The notes under the pieces: model-generated | The model's database searches: none | The model's input: only the letters and a program-made list of their open reading frames with translations | What the model was told of the DNA's origin: nothing | From: Candidatus Heimdallarchaeota archaeon | GTDB lineage: Archaea; Asgardarchaeota; Heimdallarchaeia; Heimdallarchaeales; Kariarchaeaceae | Assembly: GCA_029882335.1 (NCBI GenBank) | Contig: JAOUKW010000046.1 | Location: 1-15,989, forward strand | DNA length: 15,989 bases | Direction: 5' to 3' | In this document: piece after piece, positions 6,308-13,749 of the stretch | Layout of the letters: the number at the start of each line of letters is the position of its first letter | How positions within the stretch are numbered: position 1 is the stretch's first letter | Position numbers and translations under genes: made by a program

Positions 6308-7606
6308 TTAGAATACTGGATTTGGGCTATCGCCACCCATGGCGTAATCAATTAACTCGATGATATCTCTGACTATGAGCATTCCCTCATTATTTGTGGC
6401 TTTGACTCCATCTTCAAATCTAGATACTTCATAGGGACATGATACTGCTAAAATTTTAGATCCTGTACCAACAGCTTCCTTGACTCTTCGGTCTGATAAT
6501 CTCTCCTTCATGAAGTCAATAGAATAGGAATCGGTCCACATTCCTCCGCCTCCTCCTCCGCAGCAGTAGCCGTTTTCCTTGCATCTTCCCATTTCGACTA
6601 ATTCAATACCCGGGATTGCTTTTAATAACTTTCGAGGTGCTTCATATTCTCCATTATGTCTACCAAGATAACATGGATCATGGAATGTAACTCTGATTGG
6701 AATTTCTCTGGTAAATTCCATTTTATCTATGTAATCAACGAGTAATTGGGTGTAGTGTCTGACGGGATATTCCTTTCCTCCTTCCATCTTGGGATATTCA
6801 TTCCTGATGGCATTGAGTGCATGAGGTCCGGTTACGACAATTTCTTTGAATTCATATTTGTCAAATGCAGCCATATTCTTTTCAGCTAATTGCTCAAATA
6901 ATCCTTTTTCTCCTGCTAATCTTTGAGAATCACCATCTGATTGTTCTTCAACACCGAGGATGGCGAAATCTATACCAAGTTTATTAAAAACTCGGGCCAT
7001 TGCTCTTGCAGCGTCTTGACCTCTTGGATGATAGGCAGGATAATCACCTACAAACCACATCCAATCCACCTCTCTTCCAACTGATTTTATGATTGGAACG
7101 CCAACTCCTTCTTCAAGAGTTTTGATCCAGTCAACTCGTTTTCTTGCAGGTTCACCCAGTGGATTTCCATATCTTGAACTGTTCTCCAATGCTTTTTCTA
7201 GTTCTTCTGGAACAAATCCTTCAAGTAATGCCTCTTCTCTAACAGCAGGCATGATTTTCATCATATCAACTGCTTTGGGACATACTCTATAGCAATTACC
7301 ACATGTTGTGCACAGATATAGGTTTGGATCATTAAATAAATCCATACCAGTTTCTACCCATCTGACTAATTTTCGTGGTCCATAATCTCCTACATGATCT
7401 ACAGGACATACAGTCACACATTGAGCACATTGGTAACACCAACCGAAAGATTCAGCTCCAGGTACTGCTGTTACTTTTTCTTTATTTTCTATCGAAAAAT
7501 CTTTTATCACCCTATCCAGAAGCATTCTGTTCCAGCGACCTGAAACATCAATACCATCAATGAACGCTTCTTCTTGCTCAAGAAATCGATTGTCATTTTG
7601 TTTCAA
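6308..7606 (-). CDS. HdrD-like (Fe-S) protein: two ferredoxin clusters and one retained CCG domain
   Basis: This 432-residue protein resembles HdrD and fused HdrC-HdrB proteins, which pass electrons to disulfide-type or other substrates. Two [4Fe-4S] motifs lie at C57-YQ-C60-AQ-C63-VTV-C67-P and C99-TT-C102-GN-C105-YRV-C109-P. The first CCG half (about 183-295) keeps its framework but not its cysteines: VGDYPAY at 186-192, EEQSDGD at 220-226 and GPHA at 260-263 stand where family members have GC, CCG and CPxC. The second half keeps C312 (HDPCYLGRHNGEY), C342 and C348-C349 (CCGGGGGGMW); the last site is CPYE (C390) rather than CPxC. It is the last gene of the hdrA-like operon. The start is TTG, directly after and in frame with the TAA of the gene before, with GAGGT ten bases upstream. 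The next in-frame Met is M28. The electron acceptor cannot be told from sequence. Confidence 0.88.
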   Translation of the reverse strand: MKQNDNRFLEQEEAFIDGIDVSGRWNRMLLDRVIKDFSIENKEKVTAVPGAESFGWCYQCAQCVTVCPVDHVGDYGPRKLVRWVETGMDLFNDPNLYLCTTCGNCYRVCPKAVDMMKIMPAVREEALLEGFVPEELEKALENSSRYGNPLGEPARKRVDWIKTLEEGVGVPIIKSVGREVDWMWFVGDYPAYHPRGQDAARAMARVFNKLGIDFAILGVEEQSDGDSQRLAGEKGLFEQLAEKNMAAFDKYEFKEIVVTGPHALNAIRNEYPKMEGGKEYPVRHYTQLLVDYIDKMEFTREIPIRVTFHDPCYLGRHNGEYEAPRKLLKAIPGIELVEMGRCKENGYCCGGGGGGMWTDSYSIDFMKERLSDRRVKEAVGTGSKILAVSCPYEVSRFEDGVKATNNEGMLIVRDIIELIDYAMGGDSPNPVF

Positions 7607-8359
7607 TTATTGTTCTACCTCTTTTTTATGTAAGCCGAGTAACCTCTCAAGTAATTCAGGCATTGACGGCATAATGGTGTTAAATTCATTTGTCATTCGC
7701 ATTCTAAGTACAGTGTACATGTATACAGAAAAGACTGCACACAAAAATATCTCTGTCTCAAAACGAGATGACGGTGGTACGTTAGGCTCTCGAATACCTA
7801 ATTCTTCTGCAATGGAATCAAGTTTTTTAATTTTTTTGCCTATTAATATATACTGTTCTCCATAAGAAGGGGCATCAAGATCCTCGTTCTTGTCAAGTAC
7901 TAATGGTAATGCGCCAGTTCTTGCATGAGGATCCCATATCCAATTACCCCATAACCAATATTGATCTGGGTTGGAATAGCATAACACTTCTGCAGCAAAT
8001 TCATACCCTCGTCTTACCTTTAAGGTATTTATTGACATATTACAGAAGCGATTAAAACGATCTTCAAATTTATCATCTCCATGTAGGAGATTTGTTACAC
8101 CGTGGGATAATTCTTCCCATTGAAGATCAGACCACCTTTTACTAATTTTTTTAGTAATAAAAATCCAGCTACACATGGATTTTAGATTATCAATTGTTAA
8201 TTCTCCAGTGACCCATGATTGAATTTTAGAAGCTTTGACTTCAAGACGTTTGCCTAGGCTACGTAGCGAATCAACTGACATTCGATTATAGATCTCCTTA
8301 ATAAAATCATAAGAAGTCAACAAATCAATTGAGATATCTTCTAGTTCAGAATCGGTCAT
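7607..8359 (-). CDS. Unrecognised cytoplasmic protein between hdrA-like and hdrD-like genes
   Basis: I do not recognise this 250-residue protein. It has no signal peptide, no cysteine cluster motif (C63, C106, C127 and C207 are scattered) and no nucleotide-binding loop. It is mostly helical, with an acidic N-terminus and a helical region at 16-65 resembling a helix-turn-helix-like segment (LRSLGKRLEVKASKIQSWVTG). The most striking part is 117-154: RRGYEFAAEVLCYSNPDQ, then YWLWGNWIWDPHARTGAL, very rich in Trp and Tyr, which suggests a conserved functional patch. A hydrophobic helix lies near 203-220 (FLCAVFSVYMYTVL) but is short for a membrane span. It starts 16 bases after the hdrA-like stop with a weak AGGTTGAT upstream, and its stop touches the next start, so it is surely cotranscribed. 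A structural or assembly subunit of the Hdr-like complex is a reasonable inference. Confidence 0.75.
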   Translation of the reverse strand: MTDSELEDISIDLLTSYDFIKEIYNRMSVDSLRSLGKRLEVKASKIQSWVTGELTIDNLKSMCSWIFITKKISKRWSDLQWEELSHGVTNLLHGDDKFEDRFNRFCNMSINTLKVRRGYEFAAEVLCYSNPDQYWLWGNWIWDPHARTGALPLVLDKNEDLDAPSYGEQYILIGKKIKKLDSIAEELGIREPNVPPSSRFETEIFLCAVFSVYMYTVLRMRMTNEFNTIMPSMPELLERLLGLHKKEVEQ

Positions 8360-8375
8360 CTAGATCAACCTAAAC

Positions 8376-9458
8376 TTAATCACCTGCAACTGCAGATAAT
8401 TTTAGTTTTCTAAGTGCACTAACAGCCTTCATAGCTGCTGCACCAGCGGAGGATATAGAATCCTCAAGATCTGCAGGACCAACAGCTGCACCAACAGCAA
8501 AAACACCGGGTCTTTCGGTTTGTGTGGTGTTTAATGGTCCACCAATAGTCTTAATATAGCCATGATCTTCCAAGGGTAGATGAAGCATATTTGCCATGTC
8601 TAAAGTTCCCTGTGATGGTTCCATACCTACAGAGAGAACAACAATATCCATCTCCACTTCCATGGGACGGCTCATAGTTGTATCTTCACCTTTGACAACT
8701 AATTTGTCACCTCGTTTGATTACTTCTGTAGCGACTCCTTTAACAAAATTCACATTATGTTGTTCTTGAGCTCTCCAATATAATTCATCTTCCCAAAATC
8801 CGTATGCACGAAGATCAATATAGAAAATGAATACACGAGTATCTGGTAGTAATTCTCGAATCTCAATTGCTTGTTTACATGCAATTCCACAACAGACTTT
8901 GGAACACCATTGGTTGCCAAGCTGTCGATCTCTGGAACCAACACATTGAATGAAACAAACTCGTTCTGGTACCTTACCATTTGATGGTTTGACGACATTT
9001 TTATCTTTTAACATCTTTTCCAAATCGGTCAGAGTTAAAACATCTGGTTGCTCATAATAGCCCCAGTGTTGTTGTGCTCCTGAAGTATATCCAGGGTCAA
9101 AATGCTTGAAACCTGTTGCAATTATTACAGAACCAACAGTGACAGATTCTGTTGTACCACTTTCTGAAGTTATGGTTGCTGTAAAATTACCGAGTTCTCC
9201 ATCAAGTGCAGTGACGGTGGAACTTAGATGAACTTTAATATTTGAATCATCTGTAACCGGTTTAATGAGGTCTTGCATCGCTTCTTCTGCATCTCTAAAT
9301 ACAGGACCAGTTAACATTGCATATCTTTCAGCAATAGGATTGCCTCCCAAAAATGCGTTTTTCTCAACTAATATAACAGGATTACCCAGATCGCTAACAC
9401 CACGACTTGCCTCGAGGCCTGCGGGGCCACCTCCAATTACTAATACAGTATTTGTCAT
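8376..9458 (-). CDS. hdrA: HdrA-like FAD and [4Fe-4S] oxidoreductase subunit
   Basis: This 360-residue flavoprotein is the short HdrA/QmoA-type core. The N-terminal Rossmann motif VLVIGGGPAGLEASRG (5-20) and E32 bind FAD, and VIIATGF (111-117) and GVFAVGAAVGPADLEDSISSAGAAA (318-342) are the later FAD-contact segments. The HdrA cluster motif is complete: C172-X12-C185-X3-C189-C190 within IQCVGSRD and WCSKVCCGIACKQ. It lacks the C-terminal ferredoxin domains and extra inserted modules of full methanogen HdrA, so electrons should leave through partner subunits. The first of three genes, it is followed by the unknown protein (16-base gap) and the HdrD-like protein. In methanogens HdrA bifurcates electrons; that role cannot be assumed here, since no hydrogenase or formate dehydrogenase subunit is in the window. 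TATA-like sequence at about 9473-9486 suggests a leaderless start. Confidence 0.9.
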   Translation of the reverse strand: MTNTVLVIGGGPAGLEASRGVSDLGNPVILVEKNAFLGGNPIAERYAMLTGPVFRDAEEAMQDLIKPVTDDSNIKVHLSSTVTALDGELGNFTATITSESGTTESVTVGSVIIATGFKHFDPGYTSGAQQHWGYYEQPDVLTLTDLEKMLKDKNVVKPSNGKVPERVCFIQCVGSRDRQLGNQWCSKVCCGIACKQAIEIRELLPDTRVFIFYIDLRAYGFWEDELYWRAQEQHNVNFVKGVATEVIKRGDKLVVKGEDTTMSRPMEVEMDIVVLSVGMEPSQGTLDMANMLHLPLEDHGYIKTIGGPLNTTQTERPGVFAVGAAVGPADLEDSISSAGAAAMKAVSALRKLKLSAVAGD

Positions 9459-9983
9459 TCAGTCTCTAAGATGTTTTTTTAATAGAGATAAAAAAAGCGA
9501 TCGATCGTAAAATAAAGATTTGCTAGAGGATGTCCAATCTTTTCAAGGTCTGATAAGTGGCTTTTATTAAGTTTCAGACAATTTGTCTTTTTTCAATATC
9601 AATCAAATGTGGATATTTGTTTAATTTTATTAAGGAATATTAATTAATTCTACTATTGAAACTGAGCAAATCTCCAAAAATATTCACTATATCTTATTTT
9701 TATTAATGGTATTGATATACGATATAGCAAACTAACTAAGGGTAATTTCTTTGATTTGTGGGTAGTAACTTGTTTGTTGTAATTTTTCCAACATATATGT
9801 AAAAATGAATTAAATATAATATGCAATCAAAAAATTATTTCTCTATACAAAGAATGACCGCTAATAAGGGAATATCATTGTTAATTGGCTTTTACACTTC
9901 TTTTGTAATAAAATAACAAATTTACTATCATATGATTATTTTTTAATAATTACATCTAATAATTTCATATCCAATAGCAAGTA
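9459..9983. promoter_or_regulatory. Long divergent intergenic region between hdrA-like and deacetylase genes
   Basis: These 525 AT-rich bases carry no gene I can support. They should contain the operon promoter (minus strand, TATA-like about 9473-9486) and the promoter of the plus-strand amidohydrolase (TATA-like TTTTTTAATAA near 9941-9951). Three perfect short palindromes stand out: CGATCGATCG at 9498-9507, AGACAATTTGTCT (one central base) at 9576-9588, and ATCATATGAT at 9927-9936. The first is the most striking because of its GC content and its position about 40-50 bases upstream of the hdrA-like start, where an activator or repressor could bind. A 31-codon frame at 9821-9916 has no ribosome site and is not called. 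Confidence 0.4.
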
Positions 9984-11018
9984 ATGGAAATTTATTATCA
10001 CGAGGATCAAATCATTTATCATCCAAAAAGTGAATTTGCAGGGGATTCTATGAGGAAATATCCTGAAAATCCTCAACGAATTATATCGATTATGAATAAG
10101 ATAAACAAAGATCCTAATTTTTCTGTAATATCACCTACTATTGTGGATAAAGACATTATAGCACTGATTCATGACTTGGAATATATTAATTTTATTGAAG
10201 GGGGTCTCCCGAAAGACTGGAAGGGTGAAGTTGAGGAAGTTGCACCTACCATGTTTTATCGATCATTGGAGGATTTAGTATCTCCATCACCTGATAGACA
10301 ACCAAACTCCTTTCAAAGTAAGCTGGGTTACTATTTTTTCGATCCCTCAACACCATTTACTAATGATAGTTATATATCTGCCCTATCATCTGCATCTGCG
10401 GGAATTGCATGTGTGGAGTCATTAATAAATAATCAAAATACCGCAGTTGCATTATGTAGACCCCCTGGACATCATTCAACTGCATCTACAGGTGGTGGAT
10501 ATTGTTTTTTTAATAACATTGCAATAGCTGCTCAGTATTTAGTTAATAAAGGTAAGTCGGTATCCATTCTGGATCTAGATTTTCATCATGGTAATGGTAC
10601 TCAGAAAATATTTTATCATACAAATCAGGTTCAATATGTTTCCATCCATGGTGATCCTAGAACGAATTATCCATTTTACTGGGGATTTAAGGACGAAAAG
10701 GGTAGTGGCGATGGAATCGGCTTTAATCATAATTTTCCAGTAGATGGGGCAATTTCTGAAGAAAGCTATTTACAAACCATGGATTTGGCTATTGATCAAA
10801 TTAATGAATATAGTCCTGATATTGTTCTCCTTAGTATGGGATTTGATACCTTTTACAAAGATCCAGTGGCTGGAATGAGACTAAAGGAAACCAGTTATTC
10901 GAAAATTGGTGAAAAGCTAAGAGATTTTTCCAAGTTAGGTATATTTCTCGAGGGAGGATATAGTATCAAAGAATTAGGTACAAATTTTGTCAATCTCAAT
11001 GCACCTTTAATAATCTAA
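9984..11018 (+). CDS. Acetylpolyamine amidohydrolase / class II histone deacetylase-family hydrolase
   Basis: The 344-residue enzyme is a zinc hydrolase of the arginase-deacetylase fold that removes acetyl groups from amines. Key elements in order: FAGDSMRKYPENPQR (substrate-entry region), SKLGYYFFDPSTPFTNDSY (113-130), RPPGHH with the general-base pair H163-H164, GGYCFFNNIAIAA, LDLDFHHGNGTQ giving zinc ligands D199 and H201, SIHGDP, the third zinc ligand D288 in GFDTFYKDP, and EGGYSIKELG with the transition-state tyrosine Y326. The LGYY.D segment, HGDP and FDTFxxDP fit bacterial acetylpolyamine amidohydrolases better than true histone deacetylases, so acetylated polyamines are the first guess for substrate. 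Acetyl-lysine on proteins such as archaeal histones remains possible. The gene stands alone, with no Shine-Dalgarno at its ATG. Confidence 0.93.
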   Translation: MEIYYHEDQIIYHPKSEFAGDSMRKYPENPQRIISIMNKINKDPNFSVISPTIVDKDIIALIHDLEYINFIEGGLPKDWKGEVEEVAPTMFYRSLEDLVSPSPDRQPNSFQSKLGYYFFDPSTPFTNDSYISALSSASAGIACVESLINNQNTAVALCRPPGHHSTASTGGGYCFFNNIAIAAQYLVNKGKSVSILDLDFHHGNGTQKIFYHTNQVQYVSIHGDPRTNYPFYWGFKDEKGSGDGIGFNHNFPVDGAISEESYLQTMDLAIDQINEYSPDIVLLSMGFDTFYKDPVAGMRLKETSYSKIGEKLRDFSKLGIFLEGGYSIKELGTNFVNLNAPLII

Positions 11019-11213
11019 ATTCATTTTAATCAGATTATTGAAATTTATCACTGAAAATATTAAATAATTATGATAATTGATACTCATATACAATAACTTT
11101 GGACTGATAAATTAGAATCACCAAAATGTATCCTTTAAGATACTCACTAATGTTAAAACTGAATATTCTTTTAAATGTCATTTTTTATCTATGTTATGTC
11201 AAATATGGAAAAA

Positions 11214-11279
11214 CTATAAAAGCTAGTGTTGAATTATTTATTTCGTTATTGTAGAGTGTAAGAGTAACACCCAACACTA
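11214..11279 (+). promoter_or_regulatory. Kinase promoter with nested inverted repeats
   Basis: A strong archaeal TATA box, CTATAAAAG (11214-11222), follows a purine-rich BRE-like GGAAAAA and predicts transcription from about 11243-11247. Two symmetric elements surround this point: a perfect 8-base pair, TAGTGTTG (11224-11231) with CAACACTA (11272-11279), and inside it GTGTAAGAGTAACAC (11256-11270) with GTGT/ACAC arms. They could bind a regulator or fold the 60-base leader. A short AGGGATG precedes the ATG at 11307. Confidence 0.45.
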
Positions 11280-11306
11280 TCAACAGATCAATACTATAGG
11301 GATGTT

Positions 11307-12821
11307 ATGTTGAAAAATTCAAATGAAAAGGATAATTTTATTTCATCTAGATCTGAAAGATTATTTTCTATGATACATGATTCTATTTTAATTGTATCCG
11401 ATAAAAAAATTTCATTTGTTAATCCTCAATTTACAGAAGAGTATGGATATACAATAGATGATTTAGGTAATATTGATGTTGTAAATTTATTTAGTGGGTC
11501 TGAATTAGATTATTTCTTTAATAGACCTATTCCCACTTTTTATAACCTACAACTGAAAATAAAAACAAAAAGTGGTAGTTTTAGACATTGCAGAATTACT
11601 GGTTCTGTTAAAACTGAACAAAATGAAATTGTTGATCTAGATATGATCATTCGTGATAATTCAGATAAATTATTACAAGAAACATTGGCAAGTCAAAAAT
11701 TAATCGAACTACAGGCTTCTCATGACGTATATAAAGCACTGGTTGATAATCTTCCAGTGGGAATAATATTAAATGAGATTGAAGGACCTTTTAATTTAAC
11801 AAATAACACCTTAGAGAAAATGTTGGGATATACCAAGGAAGAATTATTGAAACTAAGTACTTCTGATATTAGCTTTGAGGAAGATATGAATGTTCAAATC
11901 CCTATGCTCCATGAGATGATACAAGGTAAGCGAGATCGATTTGTTCATAGAAAAAGATACAAAACAAAAAGCGGAGAGGTAATTTGGGTTGATATAAGTT
12001 ATCAAATAATTAAAGATCCAAAAACCAAGAAAAAATATTACTTCTCAATGGCAAATGATATTACACAAAAATTACTTGATGAAGAAATTAAACATAGATT
12101 ACTGGAGCAAAACCATAATCTACAGAAGATGGATACAGTAGCAAAATTAACTGGTGGATTAGCCCATGATTTGGGTAATTTATTCGCAGTAATCAATGCA
12201 AATATTGAATATTTGGCAGAGATAATCGAAGATAATGAAGACATTCAATCAAGTATAGAGAGTATTAAGAATTTTAGCTCAAGGGGTAGTAGTTTAATTT
12301 CTGAAATTATGAATATTTCTAAATCTGCCAAAATTGAAAAGACAGAGATTGATATTCATGATTTATTGGAAACCATAATTTCAGTTTCACAAACCTCTAT
12401 GAAGAACGTCAATTTTGAAAAGAAATTCAGTGCTAGAAAATCACGTATTAACCTGAGCTTAGATAAATTTCAAAATGTGTTTTTAAATCTAATAGTCAAT
12501 GCCAAGGATGCTATGCCTGATGGTGGTAGAATTACAATTAATACAAAAAACGTATCCATATTTGATTTAGATAAATATGAAGTCCCCATTGGTAGAGAAT
12601 TACCTGATAATTTTATTGAAATTAGCCTAAAGGATACTGGAATAGGGATTTCAAAAGGTGATATTTCAAAAATTTTTGACCCATTTTTCACAACCAAAAC
12701 GACAGGTACAGGATTGGGTCTTAGTAACGTATATAATACAGTTTTGCAACATCATGGCTTCATTAATGTAAATAGTGAGATCAACGAAGGTACTGAATTC
12801 GATATTTATTTACCTTTGTAG
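11307..12821 (+). CDS. Soluble PAS-PAS sensor histidine kinase
   Basis: This 504-residue protein has no membrane helix and should sense an intracellular signal. PAS domain 1 covers about 15-118 (SMIHDSILIVSDKKISFVNPQF and YGYTIDDLGN) and PAS 2 about 140-256 (ALVDNLPVGIILNEIEG, LGYTKEELLKLS, YKTKSGEVIWVDIS). A short coiled link leads to the H-box LTGGLAHDLGNLFAVI with phospho-acceptor H287. The catalytic domain has the N-box QNVFLNLIVNAKDAMPDGG (N394, N398), the G1 box DTGIGI (443-448), FDPFFTTK (457-464) and the G2 box GTGLGL (467-472). The H-box type (HDxxN) is like NtrB-type kinases. PAS domains here show no obvious haem or flavin residue. No receiver or response regulator gene is in the window, so it is an orphan kinase whose partner lies elsewhere. 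Confidence 0.92.
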   Translation: MLKNSNEKDNFISSRSERLFSMIHDSILIVSDKKISFVNPQFTEEYGYTIDDLGNIDVVNLFSGSELDYFFNRPIPTFYNLQLKIKTKSGSFRHCRITGSVKTEQNEIVDLDMIIRDNSDKLLQETLASQKLIELQASHDVYKALVDNLPVGIILNEIEGPFNLTNNTLEKMLGYTKEELLKLSTSDISFEEDMNVQIPMLHEMIQGKRDRFVHRKRYKTKSGEVIWVDISYQIIKDPKTKKKYYFSMANDITQKLLDEEIKHRLLEQNHNLQKMDTVAKLTGGLAHDLGNLFAVINANIEYLAEIIEDNEDIQSSIESIKNFSSRGSSLISEIMNISKSAKIEKTEIDIHDLLETIISVSQTSMKNVNFEKKFSARKSRINLSLDKFQNVFLNLIVNAKDAMPDGGRITINTKNVSIFDLDKYEVPIGRELPDNFIEISLKDTGIGISKGDISKIFDPFFTTKTTGTGLGLSNVYNTVLQHHGFINVNSEINEGTEFDIYLPL

Positions 12822-12947
12822 CATTAATTCTGTACAATTTTATGAACCATCTGATTTTTTTGGATGTATCACTTTTATGAATAGAGTGGCTACTTGAACG
12901 TAAGTTAACTAAAAAATTTCAATGTAATCATATCAAAATAGAAAGAG

Positions 12948-12995
12948 TTTAAATAATATTGTGTGTAAATATGTTTATGTGTAAATATATTACAC
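12948..12995 (+). promoter_or_regulatory. Promoter and palindromic operator candidate of the ubiquitin-like gene
   Basis: GAAAGAG followed by TTTAAATA (12948-12955) is a BRE/TATA pair predicting transcription near 12978-12984. Exactly there lies the palindrome GTGTAAATATATTACAC (12979-12995; arms GTGTAA and TTACAC). Its left half is repeated 16 bases upstream (GTGTAAATAT at 12963-12972), so two or more half-sites are stacked over the start of transcription. AGGTGAT (12996-13002) follows as the ribosome-binding site, eight bases before the ATG at 13011. Confidence 0.5.
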
Positions 12996-13010
12996 AGGTG
13001 ATACTAATAA

Positions 13011-13694
13011 ATGAAAGAGTTCGAACCGTCAAATCACAATCATGGTATTCGAAAATCCAAACTTAATTCTAAGAATCCCATCGTTGCGAAAACTACAGTG
13101 AAAGAGATTAATCAAAAAATACCAATATCAGATAGCTTCCATACCAAATCCTCCTCAACTAACCTTTCCAAAATCAATTCTCAGTCATCTACAATCAAAG
13201 TCAAGAATCATGTTGTTACTCATACAATAAAGTCTAAAGTTCCTACAGCAGAAAATAAAGTGATTACCGTTAAAAAGACAATATCAAGACAGTCAAACAA
13301 TCAATCCAATCCAACTCATAAAGGATTAAACCAAAAAAACCCATTACAGAATAACAATTCCACCAATTCAATCATACCTTCTCATTCTAATAAGACTATT
13401 AAACATAAGATTAGACGAATAATGACAAAAACTCCAAAAATGCAAAATAAAATAAAACAAATATTTGTTGAGAGTACTATTGGTCCTGCGATCGATGAGG
13501 AAAGTAAATCGCTTATATTCAGTGGTACAATACGCGAAATAAAGGAAAATATATCCGAAATGTATTCATTACCAATTGATGAGTTTAATATTTGTCATAA
13601 AGGTAGAATATTGGATGAAAACAAGACGCTTAAAAGTTATAAAATAAAAAATAATGACACTTTACAAATAATTCCTGTGTCAATTGCTGCTTAA
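13011..13694 (+). CDS. Basic disordered protein with a C-terminal ubiquitin-like domain
   Basis: The 227-residue protein has two unlike parts. Residues 1-147 are low-complexity, rich in Ser, Thr, Asn, Gln and Lys with few acidic residues, and should be disordered and strongly basic (clusters KHKIRRIMTKTPKMQNK and VKKTISRQ). Residues 148-224 read as a ubiquitin-like beta-grasp: KQIFVES (strand 1, like the QIFV of ubiquitin), SLIFSGTIREIKENISEMYSLP (helix), then FNICHKGRILDENKTLKSYKIKNNDTLQIIPV, matching the common 'fkGkxLxDxxTLxxYxI.xxxTLxlxxx' end of ubiquitin-like domains. The chain ends SIAA, with no Gly-Gly, so it is probably a non-conjugated domain that mediates binding rather than a modifier; cleavage could not expose Gly-Gly because none is present. 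No E1, E2, E3 or deubiquitinase gene lies in the window. A clear AGGTGAT supports the start. Confidence 0.75.
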   Translation: MKEFEPSNHNHGIRKSKLNSKNPIVAKTTVKEINQKIPISDSFHTKSSSTNLSKINSQSSTIKVKNHVVTHTIKSKVPTAENKVITVKKTISRQSNNQSNPTHKGLNQKNPLQNNNSTNSIIPSHSNKTIKHKIRRIMTKTPKMQNKIKQIFVESTIGPAIDEESKSLIFSGTIREIKENISEMYSLPIDEFNICHKGRILDENKTLKSYKIKNNDTLQIIPVSIAA

Positions 13695-13749
13695 ATATAA
13701 GAATTAATATTATTCTATGTTTTAGTTAAATCTATTTGATATATTGTAA

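Noticed and set aside
8750..8998. 82-codon minus-strand frame inside the hdrA-like gene
   Set aside because: It overlaps the region coding for the cysteine motif and FAD-domain residues of the hdrA-like protein, which is clearly the real frame.
6308..9458. Calling the redox operon a complete methanogen-type heterodisulfide reductase
   Set aside because: The HdrA-like protein lacks the extra ferredoxin domains, the CCG sites are incomplete, and no hydrogenase, formate dehydrogenase or methyl-coenzyme M reductase genes are seen.
9821..9916. Short plus-strand frame of 31 codons (MQSKNYFSIQRM...)
   Set aside because: No ribosome-binding site, no recognisable features, and short frames starting with ATG are common in AT-rich DNA.
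13011..13694. Reading the ubiquitin-like gene as a true conjugated ubiquitin within a ubiquitin operon
   Set aside because: There is no C-terminal Gly-Gly, a long N-terminal arm is present, and no E1, E2, E3 or protease gene lies nearby in the window.
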